NCBI RefSeq assembly: GCF_900880625.1
Contig: NZ_CAAHFB010000001.1
Span: forward strand, 1,860,001 to 1,924,000
Direction: 5' to 3'
Length of the DNA: 64,000 nt
From: Halorhabdus rudnickae
GTDB taxonomy: Archaea > Halobacteriota > Halobacteria > Halobacteriales > Haloarculaceae
The notes beneath the pieces are model-generated. The model was not told the DNA's origin. It did not search any database and worked only from the letters and a program-made list of their open reading frames with translations. Position 1 is the first letter of the stretch. Every line of letters starts with the position of its first letter. The position numbers were made by a program, and so were the translations under genes. Below are positions 1-7,867 of this stretch, in pieces.

Positions 1-318
1 CCCCATGTCCGCCCAGCTGCCGTTGTTCGTGACCCAGGTCTCGGGTACTCCCTCGAAGGTGACGTCGCCGACCGGGACCATCGACACCGAGTACGACGAC
101 GCTGCCGGCGTTTCAGTCCCGGTCGTCTCCGCCATAGTCGTGGGGTCGGACTCCGCCGTCGTCTCCATCGTTGTGGTGGTGTCGGTCTCCGTCCCCGCGG
201 GCGTGTCGCCTTCACCGCCGAGACAGCCGGCGAGCAATCCACCGCCGATCACTGCCCCGCCGTATCGGAGGTACTCACGACGCGTCGACGTTCCAGCAGT
301 GTCTGACTTGCGACCCAT
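1..318 (-). CDS. Iron-complex ABC transporter substrate-binding lipoprotein (5' part only)
   Basis: The first 106 codons are in the window and the gene runs off its left edge. The N-terminus carries a twin-arginine stretch (TSTRREYLRYGG) and a lipobox (LLAGCLGG), so the product should be exported by Tat and lipid-anchored. A Thr/Glu-rich linker follows, then SVSMVPVGDVTFEGVPETW, the usual opening of haloarchaeal BtuF/FepB-like binding proteins for siderophore or cobalamin-type ligands. The ATG at 316-318 directly follows two iron-box-like palindromes, which fits an iron-uptake role. The ligand cannot be read from this part. The family call is from memory of homologues, the signal features are seen directly. 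Confidence 0.75.
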   Translation of the reverse strand, partial: MGRKSDTAGTSTRREYLRYGGAVIGGGLLAGCLGGEGDTPAGTETDTTTTMETTAESDPTTMAETTGTETPAASSYSVSMVPVGDVTFEGVPETWVTNNGSWADMG

Positions 319-322
319 AGAT

Positions 323-374
323 TTTAGGGCAGCCTAAACAAATAAGTCGGTTACGGTTTTTAGGCATACCAAAA
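323..374. promoter_or_regulatory. Two iron-box-like operators upstream of the ABC binding protein
   Basis: Positions 323-338 read TTTAGG-GCAG-CCTAAA, a perfect 6-bp inverted repeat with a 4-base spacer. Positions 359-374 read TTTAGG-CATA-CCAAAA, the same spacing with one mismatch. The first box starts 5 bases before the ATG of the minus-strand gene, so it would cover its start region. The form resembles DtxR/IdeR/SirR sites (TTAGG..CCTAA), which repress iron uptake genes when iron is plentiful. Assignment to a regulator is inference. Confidence 0.6.
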
Positions 375-434
375 CAGGGCTGTCACGAATGGTGGTCGCG
401 CCACGCGCAAAGAGAATCGATTGGCCCAATATAG

Positions 435-450
435 TGCACGATATTGTGCA
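435..450. promoter_or_regulatory. Inverted repeat upstream of the disulfide oxidoreductase
   Basis: TGCAC-GATATT-GTGCA is a perfect 5-bp inverted repeat inside an AT-rich stretch (428-474), centred about 54 bases before the ATG at 496. A TATA-like ATATAATT lies just downstream (460-467). The position fits an operator next to the core promoter. The binding protein is unknown. Confidence 0.4.
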
Positions 451-495
451 TATCGCAAAATATAATTGGGCAGTGGCTACTACGGTGACCTACAG

Positions 496-1137
496 ATGTC
501 GATACTGGACGAGGACGATAAATCCGAAGTGTCGGAGATGCTCGACGAGATGGACGAACCGATCGACGTGCACGTCTTCACGGAGGAAGACTGCCAGTAT
601 TGTGAGGAGACAGTCGAACTGCTCGAAGACGTAGACGCGTTGACCGAGTTGAGTGATCTGTACGTCCACGACATGGGCGATCCGCTGGCCGCCGAGATGG
701 GGGCCGACCGCTACGACGGCGGACCGGTGACAATCATCACGCGCGAGGCTGTCTCGGGTGTCCGGTACTTCGGAATCCCCTCTGGCCAGGAGTTCAGTTC
801 GTTCCTGCAGGACATCCTTGCCGTCTCGACCGGCGAGACGGGACTAGACGAGAGCGTCCGGACGGATCTGGACGAGATCGACGAACCCGTCGAGATCACC
901 GTGTTCGTCACGCCGACCTGTCCGCACTGCCCGCGGGCGGTCCAGACGGCCCACAGCCTCGCCATCGAGAACGAGCACGTCGAGGCAAACTCTATCGAGT
1001 CCCAGGAGTTCATGGATCTCTCCGAAGAGTTCGGCGTCCGTGGCGTCCCCCAGATCAACGTCAACGGGACCGACGGCGAGTTCACGGGTGCGCTACCGCC
1101 GGCTCAGTTCCTCCAGCAAGTCAAACAGGCCCTCTGA
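496..1137 (+). CDS. Glutaredoxin-like protein disulfide oxidoreductase (PDO family)
   Basis: The 213-residue protein has two thioredoxin folds in tandem, each with a CxxC redox site: CQYC in the first half (FTEEDCQYCEE) and CPHC in the second (VTPTCPHCPRA). This is the layout and size of archaeal protein disulfide oxidoreductases, cytosolic enzymes that make or reduce protein disulfides. A cis-Pro loop (GVPQI) follows in the second domain. The start at 496 is preferred over the in-frame codon at 466 because GGTGA lies just upstream and the longer N-terminus (MGSGYYGDLQ) is not typical. It stands alone, behind a palindrome, with rnpB downstream. Confidence 0.85.
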   Translation: MSILDEDDKSEVSEMLDEMDEPIDVHVFTEEDCQYCEETVELLEDVDALTELSDLYVHDMGDPLAAEMGADRYDGGPVTIITREAVSGVRYFGIPSGQEFSSFLQDILAVSTGETGLDESVRTDLDEIDEPVEITVFVTPTCPHCPRAVQTAHSLAIENEHVEANSIESQEFMDLSEEFGVRGVPQINVNGTDGEFTGALPPAQFLQQVKQAL

Positions 1138-1245
1138 GGGCGCTCAGTGGCGCGGTCAAAGCGACCGAATCCCTTAATCCTACCCACCGAATAGCCTCAC
1201 TCGGCAGCGGGAGTCCGGTTCCCGTACCCGGGACCCTCGACGTTT

Positions 1246-1691
1246 CGATTGGATCGGAACGCTGGCAACGGGTATGAGGAAAGTCCCCCCACCGTCCGGG
1301 CAGGCGGCCGGGTGCAAACCCGGGACGGGAGACCGTCGGCTCTGGAACAGCAACGAGACCCCTCGCCCCGACCGATGAGGCGCGCGAACCCCGAGCGAGA
1401 AAGTCCGACCGTGCGATCGCCGCAAGGTGACCGTGCGACCGGACAAACAAGCGACGGGGAGCTAACCCGCCGAGGGCGCGTCGCGGGACGTGAAATCCCT
1501 TCGGGGCCTCACGCTACGCGACGAGTTGGGTCCGCCGGCCTCGCCGGCGGGTCGACGGGCGAGAACGGATGGAACGGCGAATCCCCGCCGGTGCAAGTCC
1601 GCGCGACAGGTAGCCCGGACATGGCGCGGACGCTGAGCCGAATACCGGACCGAACAGAAGGGGGCTCACTCCCCGCAGCCGTTTTCAATCG
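1246..1691 (+). ncRNA. rnpB: RNase P RNA, archaeal type A
   Basis: This is the RNA subunit of ribonuclease P, which cuts 5' leaders from pre-tRNAs. Conserved region I is clear at 1274-1288 (GAGGAAAGTCCCCCC), and the CR-V signature ACAGAAGGGGGCTCAC lies near the 3' end at about 1655-1670. GGTGCAAGTCC at about 1590-1600 is another conserved block. The ends pair: CGATTGGA at 1246-1253 matches TTCAATCG at 1684-1691 with one G-U pair, which would be helix P1. The length of about 446 fits haloarchaeal examples. Exact ends are uncertain; a TATA-like CCTTAAT near 1170 could start a longer precursor. Confidence 0.9.
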
Positions 1692-1750
1692 CGGAGCCAC
1701 GCGAGCAACGGCCCCACGACGCGGGCGAACTATGATGTGTTCGGGAGTCA

Positions 1751-2782
1751 ATGGCCGACGGGATGGACACACTCATCATCGGCGGAACCGGGATCATCTC
1801 GACCGGCATCACCCGCCAACTCGTCGAGGCGGGCCACGACGTGACGATCTTCAACCGCGGTGAAACGGAGATCGAGATTCCCGACGAAGTCACGCGGATT
1901 CACGGCGATCGGTTCGACTACGACGCCTTCGAGGCGGCACTCGATGACGTCGATGTCGGCGCTGTTATCGACATGATGTGTTTCACGCCCGAGGACGCGG
2001 CGAGCGACATCCGGGCTTTCGGGGGCGAGATCGAACAGTTGCTCTTCACGAGCACGATCGACGTTTACGCGCGCCCACCAGAGCGAAACCCAGTCACCGA
2101 AGCGTTCGCGCGAGAGCCAGCAGTCAGCGAGTACGGCGAGCAAAAGGCCGCCACAGAGGACCGGTTTCGAGAAGCCGAAGGCAACGGAGCCTTCGACGTG
2201 ACGATCATCCGTCCCTGGGCGACCTACGGCGAGGGCGGCCACATCTGGCACACCTTCGGCAGCGATCCCTACTACGTCGAGCGAATCCGACAGGGGAAAC
2301 CGATCGTCGTTCACGGCGACGGCACGTCGCTATGGGGGCCGTGCCACCGCGACGACGTCGCGGCGGCGTACGTCAACGCCGTCGGCAACGAGAGTGCCTA
2401 CGGCGAAACGTATCACGTCACCAGCGAGGAGAACATCAGCTGGAACCAGTATCACCGCCGGGTGGCGGCGGCGCTCGACGCGCCCAAACCGGAGCTCGTT
2501 CACATCCCAACGGACGTCCTGCAGTCAGTGGCACCTGATCGGACCGAGAGTCTACTGGATCACTTCCAGTTCAGTACGGTGTTCGACAACAGCAAAGCCA
2601 AGCGCGATCTAGACTTCGAGTACACGATCGACTTCGAGACGGGCGTCGAGCGGACGGTTGCGTGGCTCGAAAACCACGACCGGATCGACGTGGGCGAGGG
2701 TGACACCTTCGAGGACGCGCTGATCGACGCCTGGCGAGAGAGTACCGACGATTTCCGCGAGCGCTTCGAGTGGGAGAGCTAG
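1751..2782 (+). CDS. NAD-dependent epimerase/dehydratase family protein (SDR)
   Basis: A 343-residue extended short-chain dehydrogenase. The Rossmann glycine motif is at the start (LIIGGTGIIS), followed by an acidic or arginine-containing second strand (TIFNRGETEI), STIDVYA in the place of the catalytic Ser region, and IRPWATYGEGG. Homologues act on nucleotide sugars, but the classical YxxxK is not clear here (SEYGEQKAATE is the best candidate), so substrate and activity are open. GGAG sits about 6 bases before the ATG at 1751; an in-frame ATG at 1763 is an alternative. It lies 60 bases after rnpB. Confidence 0.7.
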   Translation: MADGMDTLIIGGTGIISTGITRQLVEAGHDVTIFNRGETEIEIPDEVTRIHGDRFDYDAFEAALDDVDVGAVIDMMCFTPEDAASDIRAFGGEIEQLLFTSTIDVYARPPERNPVTEAFAREPAVSEYGEQKAATEDRFREAEGNGAFDVTIIRPWATYGEGGHIWHTFGSDPYYVERIRQGKPIVVHGDGTSLWGPCHRDDVAAAYVNAVGNESAYGETYHVTSEENISWNQYHRRVAAALDAPKPELVHIPTDVLQSVAPDRTESLLDHFQFSTVFDNSKAKRDLDFEYTIDFETGVERTVAWLENHDRIDVGEGDTFEDALIDAWRESTDDFRERFEWES

Positions 2783-2847
2783 CTTCCGATGGTCGGTGTG
2801 TGGGGGCAACCGCTAAGTGGCTGAGCACGTAACTCGCTGAATAGTAC

Positions 2848-3375
2848 ATGGACGACGCTCCTGTCGACCTCTCGCCACCGGATCGGAACGCCCTGACCGT
2901 CCTCGTCAACGAGTACGACGAGGTCGAGGGGCCGGTAAAGAGCACGCGCCTCGCCGAGCGGGTCGACCGGACGGAGGGGTCGGTGAAAAACCAGATGCGG
3001 AAACTGGGGTCGCTCGGACTGGTCGAAAGTGTTCCCGGCCCGCAAGGCGGATACGAGCCGACTGAGTTGGCCTTTCGGGTTCTCGATCGCAAACCCGGCG
3101 ACGACCAAGAGAACGTCGTCCTCGCCCAGAACTTCCAGCGGCTGGACGTCACTGTCGACGGGATCACGCTGACAAACGTCCACCATCCCACGGAATGTCG
3201 TGCGCGGATCCACTTCCAGCAACTACTCGCAGACGTCGAAATCGGCGATCCGATCGTCGTCGGACCGACACCAGAGTACGACCTCGTCGTCTTGGGAGAG
3301 GTCACCGACATACTGGGTACCGGCGACGAGCTCATGGTCGATGTCGGTGAGATGCAGGCACCTTTCGAGGAGTGA
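2848..3375 (+). CDS. HTH transcriptional regulator (Rrf2-like winged helix plus C-terminal domain)
   Basis: The 175-residue protein begins with a winged helix (about residues 8-70) that includes the recognition region RVDRTEGSVKNQMRKLGSLG and a wing-like VPGPQGGYEPT. The second half (about 95-175) is a beta-rich domain with TNVHHPTECRARIHF and GDPIVVGPTPEYDLVVLG. This two-part layout is common in haloarchaeal paralogues annotated as Rrf2-type or generic HTH regulators. There is no Cys triad of the Fe-S sensing Rrf2 proteins, so the ligand is unknown. It is monocistronic, with convergent hydrogenase genes downstream. Confidence 0.6.
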   Translation: MDDAPVDLSPPDRNALTVLVNEYDEVEGPVKSTRLAERVDRTEGSVKNQMRKLGSLGLVESVPGPQGGYEPTELAFRVLDRKPGDDQENVVLAQNFQRLDVTVDGITLTNVHHPTECRARIHFQQLLADVEIGDPIVVGPTPEYDLVVLGEVTDILGTGDELMVDVGEMQAPFEE

Positions 3376-3508
3376 GACGGGTGATCGGTTAGCGAGCTAT
3401 CTGACGAACACAGACCGATACGCCCCAGTTCGCAAGGAGTCTCGGGATGTCGCTTCTCTGGCTACAGGCGACAGTTCATCGGCAGTGGGAAGTACGTCCA
3501 GGCGAGGG

Positions 3509-3994
3509 TCACACCGACGTCGGTACGCTCCGTGCGAGCGACGCCTCGATGTCGTCGCCGATCTCCGCGATCAGATCCGGCACGGCCGCCTCGACGGCGT
3601 CGGTCATCCCCTCACCGTACTCGAAGGGGTTCGCGACCTCGATGGCGAAAATCGTAATCGACGGCATCGATTGTCCCATCGCCTCGCCGAGAGTCTGTAG
3701 CGTGCCGAGCCCGACGTTGTGAGTCGCCAGTCCGCCCGAGTCTTCGCTGGGTTCGACCTCGCTCGGGGAGAACTCGTAGTAGTCACCGGGTGTTCCGCCG
3801 TCAGTTTTTATCGCGTCGATCAAAAACACGTGGTCGTAGCCACTGAGCTCCTGGATGAGCATGAGCCGACCAGAGGTGTAGGTCTCGACGTCCAGGCGGT
3901 CGCCAAAGCGCTCGGCGAGCGCGTCCGTGACCTCCAGACCGACCACGTCGTCACGCTTGATGTCGTTGCCCAGACCGAGTAGCAGTGCGTCCAT
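3509..3994 (-). CDS. [NiFe]-hydrogenase maturation protease (peptidase family M52)
   Basis: A 161-residue endopeptidase that trims the C-terminus of the hydrogenase large subunit after nickel insertion. The N-terminus LLLGLGNDIKRDDVVG matches the M52 hallmark GxGNxxxxDDGxG, with the nickel-sensing acidic residue near position 12. LIDAIKTDG and TTHNVGL-like HNVGLGTLQ match the other conserved blocks. The gene is last in the hox operon, 31 bases after the stop of hoxH, so its substrate is almost surely that protein. The start at 3994 is the one that puts the glycine motif near the N-terminus. No hypA-F genes are in the window. Confidence 0.85.
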   Translation of the reverse strand: MDALLLGLGNDIKRDDVVGLEVTDALAERFGDRLDVETYTSGRLMLIQELSGYDHVFLIDAIKTDGGTPGDYYEFSPSEVEPSEDSGGLATHNVGLGTLQTLGEAMGQSMPSITIFAIEVANPFEYGEGMTDAVEAAVPDLIAEIGDDIEASLARSVPTSV

Positions 3995-4025
3995 AGTGGA
4001 ATAGGGTGTGATTGTCGGGCCGTCT

Positions 4026-5444
4026 TCAGCGGCTGATTTCGTCGAGCGTCTCGCCGTTCTGTTCGAGGGTGAGTTCCAGTGGCATCTCGCCGATGGAGTG
4101 GGTCGAACACGACAGGCAGGGGTCATAACACCGGATGACGCTCTCCATCTTGTTGAGGATACCCTCGGGAATCTCCGGGCCGTCGATGAACGTCTCGGCG
4201 GCGGAGGTGACCCCGCGGTTCATCGCGCCGTTGTTGTGCGTGGTGGCGACGATGAAGTTGGCGTTCTCGACTGTGCCACCGTCGTCGATGGTGTACTCGT
4301 GGATGAGCGTTCCGCGCGGGGCCTCGATGACGCCGACGCCCGTGCCCGCCTTCGGCGTGGTCGGGACGTTCGTGATGCCGTCGTAGACGTCGTCGTCTTC
4401 GAGCAGTTCCTGGATGCGCTCGACGCAGTACAGCATCTCGATGAGGCGCGCCCAGTGGTAGTACGTCGAGCGTTCGTGGACTGCCCCGTCGGCCGCGTCC
4501 ATGAACTCGACCCATTCCTCGCGGGCCTGGGGCGTCGAAATGTCGTCGACGGCGTTCAGGCGAGCCAGCGGCCCGACGCGGTACTGGCCGTCCTCAAAGC
4601 CCTCCTCCTTGTAGTAGGGGAACTTGAGGTAGCTCCACTCCTTGGATCGCTCGGCGATGATGTCTCGGTAGTCACCGTCGTCGATCTCTTCGAGAGAATC
4701 GCCGGCCTCGTCGACCAGCCGGATGTCACCGTCGTAGTGTTCGAGACCACCCTCCTCGGTGACCAACCCCATGTAGCCCGTCGGGTAGGTGGCGTAATCC
4801 AACGTGTCGTCGTCCATGTCCGCGAAGATGTCCTTGAGGAGGTCGATAGTCTCCCGGAGATAGGTCGGCAACGGCTCGCTCTCTTCGAGCAAAGCCTCGC
4901 CGTCCTCGCGATCGAGCGTGTTCGAGACGCCGCCTGCGACCGCGAAGTCGGGGTGGACTTTCTTCTCGCCCAGCGCGGCGATGACGTTCTGCCCGAAACT
5001 CCGCAGGTCGATCCCGCGCTCGGCCAGCTGTGGGTTCTCCTCTAAGACGCCCTCGATGTTCCGATCGGCTGGGTCGGCGTCGTAGCCCAGCACCAGATCG
5101 GGACTGGAGAGGTAAAAGAAACTCAGGGCGTGACTCTGGAGCACCTGGCCCATATGGAGTAGTTCCCGGAGTTTGTGGGCGCCGTCGGGCACGTTAGCGT
5201 CCATGACGTCGTCGGCAGCCTTTGCCGCCGCCAGCTGGTGGCTGACGGGACAGATGCCACAGATGCGAGCCGTGATCTCGGGCATCTCCCAGATGGGGCG
5301 ACCCTCGACGAACTCCTCGAAGCCACGGAACTCCGTGACGTGGAACTGTGCGTCCTCGACGCTCCCCTCGTCGTCGAGGTGGATCGTGATCTTGCCGTGC
5401 CCCTCGACGCGCGTGACCGGATCGATGACTTCCTTCTTGCTCAT
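4026..5444 (-). CDS. hoxH: [NiFe]-hydrogenase large subunit (HoxH/HydL type)
   Basis: The 472-residue catalytic subunit binds the Ni-Fe centre. The N-terminal ligand motif [10 protein letters not shown] has Cys62 and Cys65; the C-terminal motif DPCLSCSTH has Cys443 and Cys446 and ends at His449. A 23-residue tail follows that His and should be removed by the downstream M52 protease. Sequence and partners place it in group 3 (NAD-linked, cytosolic), as the proteins lack Tat signals and membrane segments. The start at 5444 has a strong AAGGAGG site that overlaps the hoxY stop, so a longer N-terminal extension was not used. Confidence 0.93.
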   Translation of the reverse strand: MSKKEVIDPVTRVEGHGKITIHLDDEGSVEDAQFHVTEFRGFEEFVEGRPIWEMPEITARICGICPVSHQLAAAKAADDVMDANVPDGAHKLRELLHMGQVLQSHALSFFYLSSPDLVLGYDADPADRNIEGVLEENPQLAERGIDLRSFGQNVIAALGEKKVHPDFAVAGGVSNTLDREDGEALLEESEPLPTYLRETIDLLKDIFADMDDDTLDYATYPTGYMGLVTEEGGLEHYDGDIRLVDEAGDSLEEIDDGDYRDIIAERSKEWSYLKFPYYKEEGFEDGQYRVGPLARLNAVDDISTPQAREEWVEFMDAADGAVHERSTYYHWARLIEMLYCVERIQELLEDDDVYDGITNVPTTPKAGTGVGVIEAPRGTLIHEYTIDDGGTVENANFIVATTHNNGAMNRGVTSAAETFIDGPEIPEGILNKMESVIRCYDPCLSCSTHSIGEMPLELTLEQNGETLDEISR

Positions 5445-5455
5445 GTTGATCCTCC

Positions 5456-6028
5456 TTAGTCGTACTGCAGTTTGTCGCCTTCGATCTCGGGGGTCTCCCC
5501 GCGAGCCAGCGCTTCGAGACTCTCTTTCATCACGTCGGCGTCGGGTGGACACCCGGGAACGTAGACATCGACGTCGATGAACTCGTCCAGCGGTCGGGCC
5601 TCCTCGAGCAGTGCCGGGACGCCCTCGTCGTCGCCAAAGGGCACTTCGCTCTCCTCGTCGGCTTCGCCCATGTAGGTCTCCTCTAACATCTCGTCGCGAT
5701 CCTGGTAGTTGCGAAGCGACATGATTCCGCGCAACGCGGCGCAGTCGCCCCAGGCGACGACAGTGTCGCAGTTCTCTCGCAATTCCTCAGCGACCTCGAT
5801 GTTCTCCTCGTTGGTGACGACGCCCTCGGCGATGCCGACGTCGGCTTCGGGGACGCCCTTCTCGTCGACGATCATGTGACTGGCGACGATGTCGACCTCC
5901 TCGACCAGATCGACCAGTCCGTGATCGACGTTCAGGAACTCCATGTGACAGCCCGAACAGCCGCCCAGACACACCGTCGCGACGGTCGTCCGGTCGTCGG
6001 CCGTGTCGGCTTCGGCCTGTGCGCTCAT
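5456..6028 (-). CDS. hoxY: [NiFe]-hydrogenase small subunit (HoxY/HydS type)
   Basis: A short 190-residue small subunit that carries the proximal [4Fe-4S] cluster and passes electrons between the Ni-Fe site in HoxH and the diaphorase part. The N-terminal motif CLGGCSGCH (Cys20, 24, 27) and later GDC and PGCPP cysteines supply the ligands. There is no Tat signal, as expected for cytosolic group 3 enzymes. Its start overlaps the hoxU stop (ATGA) and has a GGAGGTG site; hoxH begins 11 bases after its stop, so translation is coupled. Confidence 0.92.
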   Translation of the reverse strand: MSAQAEADTADDRTTVATVCLGGCSGCHMEFLNVDHGLVDLVEEVDIVASHMIVDEKGVPEADVGIAEGVVTNEENIEVAEELRENCDTVVAWGDCAALRGIMSLRNYQDRDEMLEETYMGEADEESEVPFGDDEGVPALLEEARPLDEFIDVDVYVPGCPPDADVMKESLEALARGETPEIEGDKLQYD

Positions 6029-7863
6029 GCTCCCACCTCCTGTAGCTCCGCGATGATCTCACGGTCGGCATCGATCTCCACCCGCGGGTCGAGCACGCGA
6101 TCGACTGCACGCTGCTTGCCGTCGGCGTCGACGATCGTGCCCTCGCGCTCGAACCAGTCGAGGGCGGGGATCACGACGTCGGCGATGTCCGTCAGCGCCG
6201 ACTCGCGAGTGGCCTGGGTGATCACGGTGTCGGCCTCGCGGGCGACCTCGATCGCGCGGTCGAGATCGTCACCACGGTCGTCGCCAGCCAGGAGGTACGC
6301 GACCTCGGCCGGTTCCTCGACGCCGTCGGCCGCGACGTCGGCGCGGTTGGCACTCCGATCGAGGCTCACGACCTGGCTGTCGGTCATCGCTGCCAGGCCG
6401 TAGGCATCGATCAGCGCCTCGGTGTCCTCGATCTCGGGACCGAGGACGACGATGCCGTGTTCGGTATCGAGCGCGCGCGTCGCTGCCTCCGCGACGCCCG
6501 CAACCGGCGAGGCGCTGCCGCCGTCGGCGAGTGCGCCGGCCGCTTCCGCGGTGGCCTGTGCGAGCGGCGATCCCACCGTCAGGCTATCGTCACTGAACCG
6601 TTCTAACTGATCTTCCTCACCGTCGACAGTGACCAGTTCAGCACCGTCGCTTGCCGCCCGACGAACGTAGGAAGCTGCGACGGGATGACTGTCGACGATC
6701 GAGGTGTCGTAGACGACGATGCCCTCGGCGTCGAGGATGTCCTCGATCGACTCGGCCTGCAGATCCTCGTGGCCCTCGGCGGCCAGTTCCTCGTGGATCG
6801 ACGCCTCGGTTGCCCGGCGCTGTGCGCCGGGGATCTCCAAGTCGGCGTCGATGGCGTCCATCGCATCGGCGAACGACTCCAGGGTCTCGGTGGGGAGCCG
6901 GTCGGAGGCGACAGCGTTGACCGCATTGGCCGCGGTCAGTTCCGCACCGGCCCGATCGATCGCCGCGTCGAGATCGACGACGTCGCCGTCGACTCGGGGC
7001 TCCATGATGCGTTCGCGATCGTCGGCGAGCAACTCGAAGCGGCCCATTTCACAGAGCTGGCCGCCGTCTTCGCCGTCTTCGCTACCCTCGATCTTGACGA
7101 TCCGGCCGGAGTTGGTGAAGACCTCGAGTTCACAGCCGACCGAGCACTCGCTGCAGGTCGTCGTCTCGACTTCGCAGTCCCGCTCGCGGCCTTTGTACGC
7201 CGACAGCGGGCTGTATAGCGATCCGGTTGGACACGCCTGAACACAACTCCCACAGGAGGTACACGACGATTCGCCCAGCGGGACGCCCGAATCGGCAATG
7301 ATCGTCGTGTTCTTTCCGCGGTTGCCGAAGTTCAGCGTCTCGTTGCCGACGACCTCTTCGCAGGAACGGATACACCGACCACAGCTGATACAGCGGTCGA
7401 GATCCATCGTAATGTACTCGTTTGAGGTGTCCGGCTCGACGTCCTTGTACTCGAGTGGGAACCGATCCTGATCCAGCCCCGCGCGGTTGAACATGTCCTC
7501 GAGTTCGCAATCGCCCTCCATCTCGCAATACATGCAGTAGTGGTTTTCCTCGGTGAACTGCAACTCGAGGATCGACCGGCGCTGGTCCCAGAGGGCTTCG
7601 GTGTCGAATTCGACGTCCATATCTTCGCCGACGGCCGTCGTACAGGCCGTCTCGCGGCGCTCACCGTCGATATCGACCAGACACATCCGGCAGGCGCCGA
7701 CGTTCGACAGGTTCGCGTGGGCACACAGCGTCGGGATGTCGATGCCCGCACGGTCGGCTGCCTCCAGAATCGTCTCGCCTTCTGCTGCCTGTACCTCCTG
7801 GCCGTCGATCGTCAGCGTGACGTCGCGTTCGACCGTTTCCTCGGGGTTAGATGCCTTGCTCAT
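6025..7863 (-). CDS. hoxU: HoxU/HydA-type iron-sulfur subunit with NuoG-like C-terminal domain
   Basis: A 612-residue electron-transfer subunit. It shows a [2Fe-2S] ferredoxin domain (Cys47, 58, 61, 74), a His-Cys cluster (His108, Cys110, 113, 119), two ferredoxin-type [4Fe-4S] clusters (Cys158-168 and Cys201-211) and a fifth, N7-like site (Cys237, 240, 244, 271). Residues from about 280 on resemble a reduced NuoG/molybdopterin-oxidoreductase domain. Cyanobacterial HoxU is only about 240 residues long, so this version is closer to NuoG or HydA of bifurcating enzymes. It lies 4 bases after hoxF and overlaps hoxY. Confidence 0.88.
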   Translation of the reverse strand: MSKASNPEETVERDVTLTIDGQEVQAAEGETILEAADRAGIDIPTLCAHANLSNVGACRMCLVDIDGERRETACTTAVGEDMDVEFDTEALWDQRRSILELQFTEENHYCMYCEMEGDCELEDMFNRAGLDQDRFPLEYKDVEPDTSNEYITMDLDRCISCGRCIRSCEEVVGNETLNFGNRGKNTTIIADSGVPLGESSCTSCGSCVQACPTGSLYSPLSAYKGRERDCEVETTTCSECSVGCELEVFTNSGRIVKIEGSEDGEDGGQLCEMGRFELLADDRERIMEPRVDGDVVDLDAAIDRAGAELTAANAVNAVASDRLPTETLESFADAMDAIDADLEIPGAQRRATEASIHEELAAEGHEDLQAESIEDILDAEGIVVYDTSIVDSHPVAASYVRRAASDGAELVTVDGEEDQLERFSDDSLTVGSPLAQATAEAAGALADGGSASPVAGVAEAATRALDTEHGIVVLGPEIEDTEALIDAYGLAAMTDSQVVSLDRSANRADVAADGVEEPAEVAYLLAGDDRGDDLDRAIEVAREADTVITQATRESALTDIADVVIPALDWFEREGTIVDADGKQRAVDRVLDPRVEIDADREIIAELQEVGA

Positions 7864-7867
7864 ACTA

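Noticed and set aside
1215-1240. tRNA-like hairpin before rnpB
   Set aside because: GGTTCCCG/CGGGACC can pair, but no cloverleaf, anticodon or T-loop is present.
4008-5045. Long plus-strand frame of about 345 codons opposite hoxH
   Set aside because: It is the antisense of a well-supported hydrogenase gene; high GC leaves the opposite frames open. Its composition is atypical and it has no ribosome site.
5445-5552. Upstream extension of hoxH
   Set aside because: It overlaps hoxY in another frame and is arginine-rich; AAGGAGG before 5444 fixes the start.
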